From: G021776435 sp046756245
GTDB lineage: Bacteria > Pseudomonadota > Alphaproteobacteria > Caulobacterales > Parvularculaceae
Direction: 5' to 3'
Length of the DNA: 17,511 bases
NCBI GenBank assembly: GCA_046756245.1
Contig: JBHHVZ010000056.1
Span: 1-17,511 of the forward strand
Below are positions 1-7,810 of the stretch, piece by piece. A program made the position numbers and the translations under genes. Each line of letters begins with the position of its first letter. Positions within the stretch are counted from its first letter, which is position 1. The notes beneath the pieces are model-generated. The model saw nothing but the letters and a program-made list of their open reading frames with translations. It was not told the origin of the DNA and searched no databases.

Positions 1-1514
1 AACACCGAAAGCGCCGGCCCCGGATTGAGCCCAAGATAAAGCGCAAAAGCCATCAACGCGCCGAGAATGGCGAGCTCACGCCGGTCAACGTCGGTGATCG
101 ACATCAGCGCCTCCTTGGTCATCTCGCCGTACATCACCTGCCGATAAAGCCGCAATGCATAGGCCACCGAAAGAATGACGCCGAAGGCCGCAAAAAACGC
201 GATCCAGCTATTGGTGACGAACGCGCCGGTCATGGTCAGGAACTCGCCGACAAAGCCGGATATGCCCGGCAGTCCCACATTGCCCAGCGTGAAGAACATG
301 AACAGGAACGCATAGAACGGCATCCGGTGCACAAGTCCGCCGTAAGCGGCGATTTCGCGCGTATGCATGCGGTCGTAAACGACGCCGACGCAAAGAAAGA
401 GCGCGCCCGAGATGAATCCGTGCGAAAGCATCTGGAAAAGACCGCCCTCGATCCCCTGCTCGGTGCCGGTGAAGATCCCCATCGTCACGAAACCCATATG
501 GGCGACCGACGAATAGGCGATGAGCTTTTTCATGTCCTCTTGCGCGAGCGCCACCAGCGAGGTGTAGATGATCGCCATAATCGACAGCGCATAGATGAAG
601 GGCGCAAAATCGGCGCTCGCGACCGGGAACATCGGCAGCGAAAACCGGATGAACCCATACCCGCCCATTTTCAGGAGAATGGCGGCGAGGATGACCGAGC
701 CGGCCGTCGGCGCCTCCACATGCGCGTCGGGAAGCCAGGTGTGCACCGGCCACATCGGCATCTTGACGGCGAAGGAGGCGAAGAACGCAATCCACAGCCA
801 TTTCTGGGCGGCGACCGGAAATTCGAACTCCTGCAGCGCCGCAATGTCGGTGGTGCCGGCATGCGCATACATCCACAGAATGGCGATCAGCATCAGCACC
901 GAACCGAGCAGCGTATAGAGAAAGAATTTAAGCGCGGCGTAGATGCGGCTCGGCAGCTCGATGCCAGCGAGTGTTTTCGTTCCCTTGCTCCCCCACACGC
1001 CGATGATCAGAAACATCGGAATGAGGCTGCCTTCGAAGAACAGATAGAAGACCACCAGATCGAGCGCGCAGAAGACGCCGATCATCAGCGTTTCCATGAC
1101 CAGGAAGGCGATCATGTAATCGGCGACGCGGTTGGTGATCGACTTCCACGATGCAATGACGCAGATCGGCGTCAGGAACGTCGTCAGCAGCAGGAACAGG
1201 ATGGAAATCCCGTCAACGCCCATCTTGTAGCTGACCCCGCCGCCGAACCATTTCGCCTGCTCGACGAGCTGGAAGCCGGGAAGCGACGGATCGAACAGGA
1301 AGAAGGCGCCGAGTGAAACAAGAAATGTTCCGACTGAAAAGGCCAGCGCGACGCCGCGTGCGACGTTTTCGACCTGTGCGAGCTCCTTAGGGTCGAGCGC
1401 GCCGTTGTCGTCGGCGCGCGCCATCATCCGGCGCAGCGCGATCATCAGCGCGCCCACAAGCGGCAGGAACGTAACCATGCTGAGCCAGGGTTGCTGGGCG
1501 AAGCTCTCGGTCAT
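1..1514 (-). CDS. nuoM: NADH-quinone oxidoreductase subunit M (partial, C-terminus off the window)
   Basis: This is one of the three antiporter-like proton-pumping subunits of complex I in the inner membrane. I translated it by hand from the ATG at 1514; it stays open for about 504 codons to the window edge. It is strongly hydrophobic. The family's essential glutamate is E141 (VMETLMIGVF), and the pumping lysine is K251 in a motif that continues as HTWLPDAHVEAPTAGS (258-273). A second landmark is QEDMKKLIAYSSVAHMGF further on. The start codon overlaps the nuoL stop by one base (TGATG) and is preceded by a strong GGAGGAGGG ribosome site inside the end of nuoL, so translation is probably coupled. 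The family is usually about 500 aa, so little is missing. Identification is secure. Confidence 0.97.
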   Translation of the reverse strand, partial: MTESFAQQPWLSMVTFLPLVGALMIALRRMMARADDNGALDPKELAQVENVARGVALAFSVGTFLVSLGAFFLFDPSLPGFQLVEQAKWFGGGVSYKMGVDGISILFLLLTTFLTPICVIASWKSITNRVADYMIAFLVMETLMIGVFCALDLVVFYLFFEGSLIPMFLIIGVWGSKGTKTLAGIELPSRIYAALKFFLYTLLGSVLMLIAILWMYAHAGTTDIAALQEFEFPVAAQKWLWIAFFASFAVKMPMWPVHTWLPDAHVEAPTAGSVILAAILLKMGGYGFIRFSLPMFPVASADFAPFIYALSIMAIIYTSLVALAQEDMKKLIAYSSVAHMGFVTMGIFTGTEQGIEGGLFQMLSHGFISGALFLCVGVVYDRMHTREIAAYGGLVHRMPFYAFLFMFFTLGNVGLPGISGFVGEFLTMTGAFVTNSWIAFFAAFGVILSVAYALRLYRQVMYGEMTKEALMSITDVDRRELAILGALMAFALYLGLNPGPALSV

Positions 1515-3682
1515 CACCGCCCTCCTCCAAGCACGAACATGGCCAGCGTGATGAAGATGGCGATCCCCGCGAGCATCACGAAAGCATAGTGATAAATGTA
1601 ACCGGTCTGAACGCGTACGATCCGCTTTGCGCCGACCGCGACCGTGGCTGCAACGCCATCCGGGCCGACGCCGTCAATGGTGCGCCCGTCGCCTTCCTTC
1701 CACAGAAAGCGCCCGATCGCCAGCGCCGGACGGACCAGAAGGAAATCGTAAAGCTCGTCGAAATACCATTTGTTCTTGAGGAAGGCGTAGATCGCGCCGC
1801 CTTCGCGCAGGATTCCCGGTTTCAGCGGATCGCCGCGCAGATAATGCCAGCCCGCCGACAGCGCGCCCGCCAGCATGGCGAAGAACGGCGCCCAGACCAC
1901 CCAGGCCGGGAAATGATGTTCGCCGCGTTCAGCCGCTGCGTGCGCAATTTCGTCCGCGCCCGCTTCCCCATGCAGACTTTCTGCGGCGCCTTCAGTCGCT
2001 GGCGCGCCCACATGTTCCGTCTCGCCTTCGAGCAGCGCCGGCTCGTTGCCGGCGCCGGCATGAAGCGAGGCCGCCGCTTCGATCTCAACGCGGGAGTAAA
2101 GCGCGCCGTTCCAGAACGCATCCGACTTGGGACCGATGAACTGGCTGTAAAAAAGCATGCCCGCCGCAAGCGCGCCAAGCGCCAGCGGCACAAGCGGCCA
2201 CAACATGATGTCAGGAACCGCATGAGGATGCTTGCGCACATGTTCGGGCGCGCGTGACGGCCCCCAGAAAGTCAGGAAAATCAGCCGCCACGAATAGAAC
2301 GCCGTGAACACCGCCGCGATGATTCCGAGAATGAATGCGTATCCGCCGAACGCCTGGCCTGCTTCGCCGGCTGCATAGGCGCTTTCGAGGATCATGTCTT
2401 TTGAGACGAAGCCCGCGGTCCCGAGCGGCGCGCCGAACAGTTTGACGCCCGGGATTCCCAGCCCCGTTATCGAGATCGTGCCCATGATCATCAACACATG
2501 GGTGAGCGGCAGCAGATCCTTCACGCCGCCCATCTTTTTCATATCCTGCTCGTGATGCATGCCGATGATGACGGCGCCCGAGCCGAGGAATAAAAGCGCC
2601 TTGAAGAAGGCGTGCGTGAACAAATGGAACATCGCCGCGTCATAGGCGCCGACGCCGGCGGCGAAAAACATATAGCCGAGCTGCGAGCAGGTCGAATAGG
2701 CGACGACCCGTTTGATGTCATCCTGCAGGAGGCCGACGGAGGCGGCGAAAAACGCCGTCGTCGCGCCGACGAGCGTGACGAGCGCTGCTGCATTCGGCGC
2801 AAACTCATAGATCACAGAACACCGGCACACCAGGAAAACGCCTGCCGTCACCATGGTCGCCGCATGAATAAGCGCGGAAACCGGCGTCGGGCCTTCCATC
2901 GCGTCGGGGAGCCAGGTGTGAAGGATGAACTGCGCCGACTTGCCCATCGCGCCGATGAAAAGCAGCACGCCGATCACCGTGAGCGCATGCCAGTCCTGGC
3001 CGATGAAGGTGATGGTCAGATCCTGGATCGGCGCGCCGACCCGCTGGCCGATCGGAACTGCCTCGCCATTGGCGGCGATAACGGCGAACACCGTGTCGAA
3101 ATCAACCGAACGGAATACATAAAAAACCGCCATGATGCCGAGCGCGAACCCGAAGTCGCCGACCCGGTTGACCACGAACGCCTTGATGGCGGCGTCATTG
3201 GCGGATTTCTTTTTGAACCAGAAGCCGATCAGCAGATAAGAGGCGAGCCCGACCCCCTCCCAGCCGAAAAAGAGCTGCAGGAAATTGTCCGCCGTAACCA
3301 GCGTCAGCATCGCAAAGGTGAAAAGCGACAGGAAGGCGAAGAACCGCGGCTGCTCGCCATAGCCCTTCATATAACCGATGGAATAGGCGTGAACGAGGAA
3401 TGAAACGGTGTTTACGACGACAAGCATGACCGCGGTCAGCGTATCGAGCCGCACCGCCCAGTCGGCCTGAAAGCCGCCTGATAATATCCAGGTGAACAGC
3501 ACCTTGGTTTCGCGCGGATTGCCCTGTAGCGCGATGTCGTTGAACAGCAGCCAGGAATAGACGCAGGCGACGCCGACGAGCGCCGTCGTCAGCCATTCGG
3601 CTGCGCGCGGCCCGAATGCGCGCCCGACCGGCATCGCCAGCATGGCGCCGAAAAGAGGAAGTAAAACGACAAACGGCTCCAT
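1514..3682 (-). CDS. nuoL: NADH-quinone oxidoreductase subunit L
   Basis: This is the distal proton-pumping subunit of complex I (722 aa), with the long C-terminal lateral helix typical of NuoL. Landmarks are FFGWEGVGLASYLL (138-151, essential glutamate E142), MGKSAQFILHTWLPDAMEGP (246-265, with K248, D260 and E263), and DDIKRVVAYSTCSQLGYMFF (321-340). It starts at an ATG 11 bases after the nuoK stop, with a GAGG ribosome site overlapping that stop. Residues about 533-590, just before a late transmembrane helix, form an Ala/Glu/Gly/His-rich low-complexity loop containing several LHGEAG- and LHAGAG-like runs. This makes the protein longer than a minimal NuoL of about 610-650 aa. The loop looks like a soluble linker and no catalytic residue is lost. 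Identification is secure. Confidence 0.98.
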   Translation of the reverse strand: MEPFVVLLPLFGAMLAMPVGRAFGPRAAEWLTTALVGVACVYSWLLFNDIALQGNPRETKVLFTWILSGGFQADWAVRLDTLTAVMLVVVNTVSFLVHAYSIGYMKGYGEQPRFFAFLSLFTFAMLTLVTADNFLQLFFGWEGVGLASYLLIGFWFKKKSANDAAIKAFVVNRVGDFGFALGIMAVFYVFRSVDFDTVFAVIAANGEAVPIGQRVGAPIQDLTITFIGQDWHALTVIGVLLFIGAMGKSAQFILHTWLPDAMEGPTPVSALIHAATMVTAGVFLVCRCSVIYEFAPNAAALVTLVGATTAFFAASVGLLQDDIKRVVAYSTCSQLGYMFFAAGVGAYDAAMFHLFTHAFFKALLFLGSGAVIIGMHHEQDMKKMGGVKDLLPLTHVLMIMGTISITGLGIPGVKLFGAPLGTAGFVSKDMILESAYAAGEAGQAFGGYAFILGIIAAVFTAFYSWRLIFLTFWGPSRAPEHVRKHPHAVPDIMLWPLVPLALGALAAGMLFYSQFIGPKSDAFWNGALYSRVEIEAAASLHAGAGNEPALLEGETEHVGAPATEGAAESLHGEAGADEIAHAAAERGEHHFPAWVVWAPFFAMLAGALSAGWHYLRGDPLKPGILREGGAIYAFLKNKWYFDELYDFLLVRPALAIGRFLWKEGDGRTIDGVGPDGVAATVAVGAKRIVRVQTGYIYHYAFVMLAGIAIFITLAMFVLGGGR

Positions 3683-3693
3683 GGCGCGCGGCC

Positions 3694-4005
3694 TCAGTGT
3701 TTCATCAGATTGGCGTCTTCGACGGATATGTCGCCGCGATTGCGGAAATAGGAAACGAGAATGGCGAGACCGACCGCCGCTTCAGCCGCTGCGACGGTGA
3801 GCACCATGAAAGCGAAAACCTGACCGGTCATATCGCCGAGAAACTGCGAGAAGGCGACGAGATTGATATTCACCGCGAGCAGCATCAGTTCAATCGACAT
3901 CAGAATGACAATGACATTCTTCCGGTTCAGGAAAATGCCCGCCATGCCGATCGCGAACAGAATCGCCGCCGCCGACAGATAATGTCCAAGCCCGATATCA
4001 GCCAT
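3694..4005 (-). CDS. nuoK: NADH-quinone oxidoreductase subunit K
   Basis: This is a small membrane subunit of complex I (103 aa, the usual length) with three predicted transmembrane helices. It lies between NuoJ and NuoN in the proton channel. Two buried glutamates that family members need for proton transfer are present: E39 in MSIELMLLAVNINLVAF and E75 in TVAAAEAAVGLAI. The ATG at 4005 lies one base after the nuoJ stop, and AGGG within the end of nuoJ can act as its ribosome site. The gene is followed at once by nuoL. The order J-K-L-M is the standard one. Identification is secure. Confidence 0.98.
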   Translation of the reverse strand: MADIGLGHYLSAAAILFAIGMAGIFLNRKNVIVILMSIELMLLAVNINLVAFSQFLGDMTGQVFAFMVLTVAAAEAAVGLAILVSYFRNRGDISVEDANLMKH

Positions 4006-4006
4006 G

Positions 4007-4639
4007 TTAGATGCCCTGCCCGGTTTTGACCTTGACGAGTTCGACGCCTTCTTCGCGCTTGCGGCCGATCTGACTGACGGCGTCCTGCTTTTTCACGCCA
4101 CGGCGCACCCGGAACGTGAGGACGATGGCGCCGATCATCGCAACCAGCAGAACAATGCCGGCGATCTGGAAGTAATGGATGTAATCAGTGTAGAGAATGA
4201 GACCGAGTGATTCGATATTGTTCGGCCCGGCCGGATTGGCCACGACCTCGACCGCCTTCGGCGCGGGATGCGCGCGCGCCAGTTCTGCGTCTGACGGAAA
4301 CGCCCAGACCCAGACCACCATTATAAGCTCGGCCACGACAACAGCCGCGACGACGCCGGCATAGGGAAGATAGCGCAGGAAACCCTGTTTCAGTTCGACG
4401 AAATCGACGTCGAGCATCATCACCACGAACAGAAACAGCACCGCGACTGCGCCGACATAAACGACGACCAGAAGCATGGCGAGATATTCCGCGCCCATAA
4501 GCACGAAGAGGCCGGCCGTCGAGATAAACGCGCAGATCAGAAACAGCACCGAGTGAACCGGATTGCGCGCGGAAATCACCATCAACGCCGAAAAGATGGC
4601 GGCTGTGGCGAAAACGTAAAAGGCGATGGTTGCGGTCAT
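4007..4639 (-). CDS. nuoJ: NADH-quinone oxidoreductase subunit J
   Basis: This is a membrane-arm subunit of complex I (210 aa) with five predicted transmembrane helices. It takes part in coupling quinone reduction to proton movement. The N-terminal half shows family features: ISARNPVHSVLFLI (about residues 23-36), then MGAEYLAMLLVVVYVGAVAVLFLFVVMML (about 48-76), which contains the conserved glutamate and the helix that carries a pi-bulge in known structures. The C-terminal tail after the last helix is charged and cytoplasmic (RVRRGVKKQDAV onward). It starts at an ATG about 100 bases after nuoI, with no strong Shine-Dalgarno sequence visible. It is followed by nuoK with one base between them. 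Identification is secure. Confidence 0.97.
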   Translation of the reverse strand: MTATIAFYVFATAAIFSALMVISARNPVHSVLFLICAFISTAGLFVLMGAEYLAMLLVVVYVGAVAVLFLFVVMMLDVDFVELKQGFLRYLPYAGVVAAVVVAELIMVVWVWAFPSDAELARAHPAPKAVEVVANPAGPNNIESLGLILYTDYIHYFQIAGIVLLVAMIGAIVLTFRVRRGVKKQDAVSQIGRKREEGVELVKVKTGQGI

Positions 4640-4739
4640 ATGGTTGCCGGCGCGTTTTGAGGCGCCTTTCGGTCAGGCATTCGGTCTATGATGAAACGGC
4701 CGGAAAGAATACGCGCCCGACCGTCGAGTCGCGCCCCTC

Positions 4740-5228
4740 TTAGCGATAGGGCGCATCGAGTTCTAGATTTTTCGCGATTTCCCTTTCCCAGCGGTCGCCG
4801 TTCGCAAGCAGGCGCTCCTTGTCGTAAAACAGTTCTTCGCGGGTCTCGGTCGAGAATTCGAAATTCGGTCCCTCGACGATAGCATCTACCGGGCAGGCTT
4901 CTTCGCAGAATCCGCAATAGATGCACTTCGTCATATCGATGTCGTAGCGCGTCGTTCGCCGCGAGCCGTCAGCACGGGGTTCCGCCTCGATTGTAATCGC
5001 CTGGGCCGGACAGATCGCCTCGCACAGCTTGCAGGCGATGCAGCGCTCCTCGCCGTTGGGATAGCGCCGGAGCGCATGCTCGCCGCGAAAGCGCGGGCTG
5101 AGCGGACCTTTTTCAAAGGGATAGTTCACTGTGGCTTTCGGCCGTAGATAGTATTTTAGCCCCAGCCAGAAAGCCGCTGCGAAATCGAGAAGCGCGAAGC
5201 CGCGAATAGCCTGTGCAATGCGCGCCAT
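4740..5228 (-). CDS. nuoI: NADH-quinone oxidoreductase subunit I (two [4Fe-4S] ferredoxin domain)
   Basis: This is the electron-transfer subunit carrying clusters N6a and N6b, which pass electrons from the peripheral arm toward NuoB (162 aa, the normal size). Two complete ferredoxin motifs are visible: CIACKLCEAICP (C63, C66, C69, C73) and CIYCGFCEEACP (C102, C105, C108, C112). The N-terminal amphipathic stretch LLDFAAAFWLGLKYYLRPKAT anchors it on the membrane arm, and NYPFEKGPLSPRFRGEHAL follows as in alphaproteobacterial and mitochondrial (TYKY) members. The ATG lies three bases after the nuoH stop, with a strong GGAGG ribosome site in the end of nuoH. Identification is secure. Confidence 0.98.
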   Translation of the reverse strand: MARIAQAIRGFALLDFAAAFWLGLKYYLRPKATVNYPFEKGPLSPRFRGEHALRRYPNGEERCIACKLCEAICPAQAITIEAEPRADGSRRTTRYDIDMTKCIYCGFCEEACPVDAIVEGPNFEFSTETREELFYDKERLLANGDRWEREIAKNLELDAPYR

Positions 5229-5231
5229 CGG

Positions 5232-6320
5232 TTACGCCCTCCAGCTCTGAAACCAGTCCTGCGCGCCGGGAAACATCACCAGCAAACCGGCGATAAGCAC
5301 CACCCAAAAGAGCGACAGCGGCAGAAATATCTTCCAGCCAATCCGCATCAACTGGTCATAGCGATAACGCGGCACGATCGCTTTCACCATTGCGAACATG
5401 AAGAAAAAGACAACAACCTTCAACGTGAACCAGAAGAGCGCCAGCCACGGCGCGTTCAACGGATAGATGTCGATCGGCGAATGCCAGCCGCCGAAAAACA
5501 AGATCGTAAGCATCGCGCACATCAGCACGATGTTAAGATATTCGCCGATCATGAATAGCAGATAGGGCGTCGAGGAATATTCGACCTGATAGCCGGCCAC
5601 CAGTTCCGATTCAGCCTCAGGCAAATCAAACGGAGGCCGGTTGGTCTCCGCCAGGGCGGAGATGAAAAACACCACGAACATCGGAAACAGCGGAATGAAG
5701 TGCCAGTTCAAAAGGCCGAGCCCGCGATCCTGGCTCATGACAATGTCTGTGAGATTGAGCGATCCCACGAGCAGCAGCACCGTGATGATTACGAACCCGA
5801 TCGAAACCTCATAGGACACCATCTGCGCGGCCGAACGCAAGCCGCCGAGAAACGGATATTTCGAGTTCGACGCCCAGCCGCCCATGATGATGCCATAGAC
5901 GCCGAGCGAGGAAACGGCGAACAGATAGAGGATGCCCACATTGATGTCGGACACGACAAGCCCTGGTCCGACCGGCACCACCGCCCAGCCGACAAAGGCC
6001 AGCACGAAGGTGAGCAGCGGCGCGACGATAAAAATCGTACGGTCCGCGCCGGCGGGAATGACGATTTCCTTAAAAACGAATTTGAAAAAGTCCGCAAAGG
6101 ACTGCAGCAATCCAAACGGGCCGACGACGTTCGGTCCTTTTCGGAGCTGCACCGCCGCCCAGACCTTGCGGTCGAACAGCAGGATGAACGCGAGCGCCAG
6201 CAGCAGCGCCATCATCAGCGCCAGCGTCTGCAGCAGGGTCGGCCATAGCCACGCCCACCAGCCCTGATCGACCGGGCGCGAGATCAGCGCGTTCCAGATA
6301 TTCGTCCACAAATCGCTCAT
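5232..6320 (-). CDS. nuoH: NADH-quinone oxidoreductase subunit H
   Basis: This membrane subunit forms much of the quinone-binding chamber at the junction of the two arms of complex I (362 aa, eight or nine predicted transmembrane helices). Family signatures are QLRKGPNVVGPFGLLQSFADFFK (58-80) and the acidic cytoplasmic loop AETNRPPFDLPEAESELVAG followed by YQVEYSS (224-250), which faces quinone and couples its reduction to proton transfer. The ATG at 6320 is chosen because it gives the normal N-terminus; upstream only a weak GGA is visible. The gene is separated from the preceding exported-protein gene by about 110 bases that contain a GC-rich hairpin. Identification is secure. Confidence 0.98.
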   Translation of the reverse strand: MSDLWTNIWNALISRPVDQGWWAWLWPTLLQTLALMMALLLALAFILLFDRKVWAAVQLRKGPNVVGPFGLLQSFADFFKFVFKEIVIPAGADRTIFIVAPLLTFVLAFVGWAVVPVGPGLVVSDINVGILYLFAVSSLGVYGIIMGGWASNSKYPFLGGLRSAAQMVSYEVSIGFVIITVLLLVGSLNLTDIVMSQDRGLGLLNWHFIPLFPMFVVFFISALAETNRPPFDLPEAESELVAGYQVEYSSTPYLLFMIGEYLNIVLMCAMLTILFFGGWHSPIDIYPLNAPWLALFWFTLKVVVFFFMFAMVKAIVPRYRYDQLMRIGWKIFLPLSLFWVVLIAGLLVMFPGAQDWFQSWRA

Positions 6321-6401
6321 GGGTCCGCGTCATAATCCGGAACGGACCCTTAGTCACCCGGTTTTCGTAGAGAATTTGGTCGCACCCCCGCCCGCAACTG
6401 C

Positions 6402-6423
6402 GTCGGGCGCGGTCGCGCCCGAC
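6402..6423 (-). terminator. GC-rich perfect hairpin between the GIN-domain gene and nuoH
   Basis: The arms GTCGGGCGCG and CGCGCCCGAC pair perfectly over 10 bases around a 2-base centre, just after the stop of the exported-protein gene. No T-run follows on the minus strand, so it is not a classical intrinsic terminator. It could pause transcription, stabilise a 3' end, or be a simple palindrome. It also overlaps an alternative pairing, GGTCGcgcCCGACC. Confidence 0.3.
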
Positions 6424-6430
6424 CGCGCCG

Positions 6431-7075
6431 CTATCGGATCGTGATGTCCGAGAACAGGCCGCCGTGCTTTTTCACCTTTTTCGGCGAGCCATAAACCGTG
6501 ATGTCTCCCATGCCTGAAACGACGGCGTCTACCGACTCTGATGCGTAGACTTCGGCTTCCCCGACGCCGGAAACCCGAACCGTCACATGGCGGCATTCAA
6601 GATCGCTGGCGTCGAGTTCGCCGACGCCGGACACCAGCGCGTCGAGCTCGCCGCACCGGCCGGAAACATCAACATCGCCGACGCCGGAAAGGTCGACAGT
6701 GAGGCGTTCCGAATCGACGCCCTCTATAACGCCGTCGACGACGCCGGATACTTCGAGCGCTTCAAGCGACGGCAAGGTGATCGTCGCTTCGACGCCTTCG
6801 CGCCGATGCCGCTTCTTGCCGCGCTTGCGTTGGCCGAGATCGAGCTTGTCGCCGCGCTTTTTCACTTCCGCGCGCGCCATTTCGTCGGCCGGCCCCGACA
6901 GCTCGATGGAAAAGCCTGAGCCTACGGTCACCTCAATATCATAGACGCCCGATACCCAAATCTTGTCGAACCCCGTAAAGTCGTAAGACTTGCGCACTTC
7001 ATCATCCGCCGCCAGCGCAACCCCAAGCGCGCCGATGACGGCCGCCGATAGTCCCAGTCCAAGTATTCTTTTCAT
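6431..7075 (-). CDS. Exported head-GIN-domain (DUF2807-type) protein
   Basis: The predicted product has 214 aa. MKRILGLGLSAAVIGALGVALA reads as a Sec signal peptide with cleavage after ALA (about residue 22), so the mature protein should be periplasmic or surface-exposed. The body resembles the GIN/DUF2807 fold, a beta-solenoid-like domain. It opens with FDKIWVSGVYDIEVTVGSG (36-54) and continues with repeated short strands of the type VSGVGELDA or LSGVGDVDV (about 109-190). A very basic loop, KKRGDKLDLGQRKRGKKRHRR (72-92), interrupts it. The ATG at 7075 was chosen because GGGAGG lies just upstream and it starts the signal peptide; the reading frame stays open for 39 more codons upstream. The function is unknown in the family, and it is not a known complex I subunit. 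It sits between nuoG and nuoH. The family call is my recognition of the repeat pattern, not a search result. Confidence 0.8.
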   Translation of the reverse strand: MKRILGLGLSAAVIGALGVALAADDEVRKSYDFTGFDKIWVSGVYDIEVTVGSGFSIELSGPADEMARAEVKKRGDKLDLGQRKRGKKRHRREGVEATITLPSLEALEVSGVVDGVIEGVDSERLTVDLSGVGDVDVSGRCGELDALVSGVGELDASDLECRHVTVRVSGVGEAEVYASESVDAVVSGMGDITVYGSPKKVKKHGGLFSDITIR

Positions 7076-7130
7076 TCGGACCTCCCAATTCTCTTGCGAC
7101 AAATGTAGCCCCCACGACGCCGCGACGCCA

Positions 7131-7144
7131 TGCGACCGGTCGCA
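7131..7144. promoter_or_regulatory. Perfect 14-bp palindrome upstream of the GIN-domain gene
   Basis: TGCGACCGGTCGCA is perfectly self-complementary and lies about 56 bases upstream of the ATG at 7075, inside a 166-base non-coding stretch. A weak -10-like TACATT lies between it and the gene on the minus strand, with no good -35. The position would suit an operator, but no regulator is known. Confidence 0.25.
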
Positions 7145-7241
7145 ACCTGGCGTCGGTCCGGCGCAAAATGGCTGACTTTTGCGGGCGTGCAACGCCGCCA
7201 GGCCCTTCGCCGACCGTCGATATTCACCCAGTCTAGCACAC

Positions 7242-7784
7242 TCAATCGAGGCGGATAATGACGCTGTTTTCAGCCGGCGAGTCGCTCCGTTCGGCCTGGC
7301 GCCAGAGCGGCTTCATAAATCGGCCAAATAGGACCGCGATGACAGGCGCCGGCGCAAGCCAGGCGATCGCATGCGCCAAAGGCGCATCAATCAGGACGGC
7401 GATATCACCCTGAACTACGAAGAAAAAGACAAGCTCCACGATGATCGCTGCAATCAGATAAGGCCAGGGTTTTCGGTATCGGCGTTTTTCGAGCGTCAAA
7501 AACAGCGGAATGGCGATTACGACCGCGGCCGAAAACCCGACCAAAAAAATCAGGAATGCATAAAGGAGCGTGTCGATTACGGCGTCGAGAATTCCCAGAA
7601 ACGACGCGCCGCCGACCAACACAGAAAGAACCGCCAAGACCAGGCGGACCCCTCCGCAAGCGAACGCGCCATAAAGCACCGCCGCCACCATCTGCTCGAA
7701 AGCGATATTGGCGCGGACGTGGTTGATCACTTCTTCGTTCGCGGTCTGCATGCCGTTGGTCAGCGTTTTTAGCGGAATGCGCAA
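7242..7784 (-). CDS. Unknown multi-pass membrane protein between nuoG and the GIN-domain gene
   Basis: The predicted product has up to 180 aa and no recognised family. After a short hydrophilic N-terminus (ANEEVINHVRANIAFEQMV) there are about four hydrophobic segments: AVLYGAFACGGVRLVLAVLSVL, LLYAFLIFLVGFSAAVVIAIP, PYLIAAIIVELVFFFVV and HAIAWLAPAPVIAVLFG. Charged loops such as TLEKRRYRKPW separate them, and a polar tail closes the protein. The start is uncertain. TTG at 7784 gives the longest form; the first ATG in frame is at 7751 (MQTANEEV), and neither has a clear ribosome site. It begins about 30-60 bases after the nuoG stop, so it is probably cotranscribed. A role in assembly or stability of complex I can only be guessed from position. 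Confidence 0.65.
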   Translation of the reverse strand: MRIPLKTLTNGMQTANEEVINHVRANIAFEQMVAAVLYGAFACGGVRLVLAVLSVLVGGASFLGILDAVIDTLLYAFLIFLVGFSAAVVIAIPLFLTLEKRRYRKPWPYLIAAIIVELVFFFVVQGDIAVLIDAPLAHAIAWLAPAPVIAVLFGRFMKPLWRQAERSDSPAENSVIIRLD

Positions 7785-7810
7785 AACCAGGCTCGGCGCG
7801 CGCCATGCGC

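Noticed and set aside
327..1316. Long plus-strand open frame opposite nuoM
   Set aside because: Its protein is a highly charged, Arg/His/Asp-rich sequence with no domain, as expected for the antisense of a high-GC membrane gene; the minus strand is clearly nuoM.
4640..4739. Possible small gene or structured RNA between nuoI and nuoJ
   Set aside because: The gap holds only a weak 5-base stem (GGCGC/GCGCC) and no frame with a ribosome site; I see nothing supportable in it.
6431..7192. Longer N-terminus (39 extra residues) for the GIN-type protein
   Set aside because: It would bury the signal peptide, and the ATG at 7075 has a strong ribosome site.
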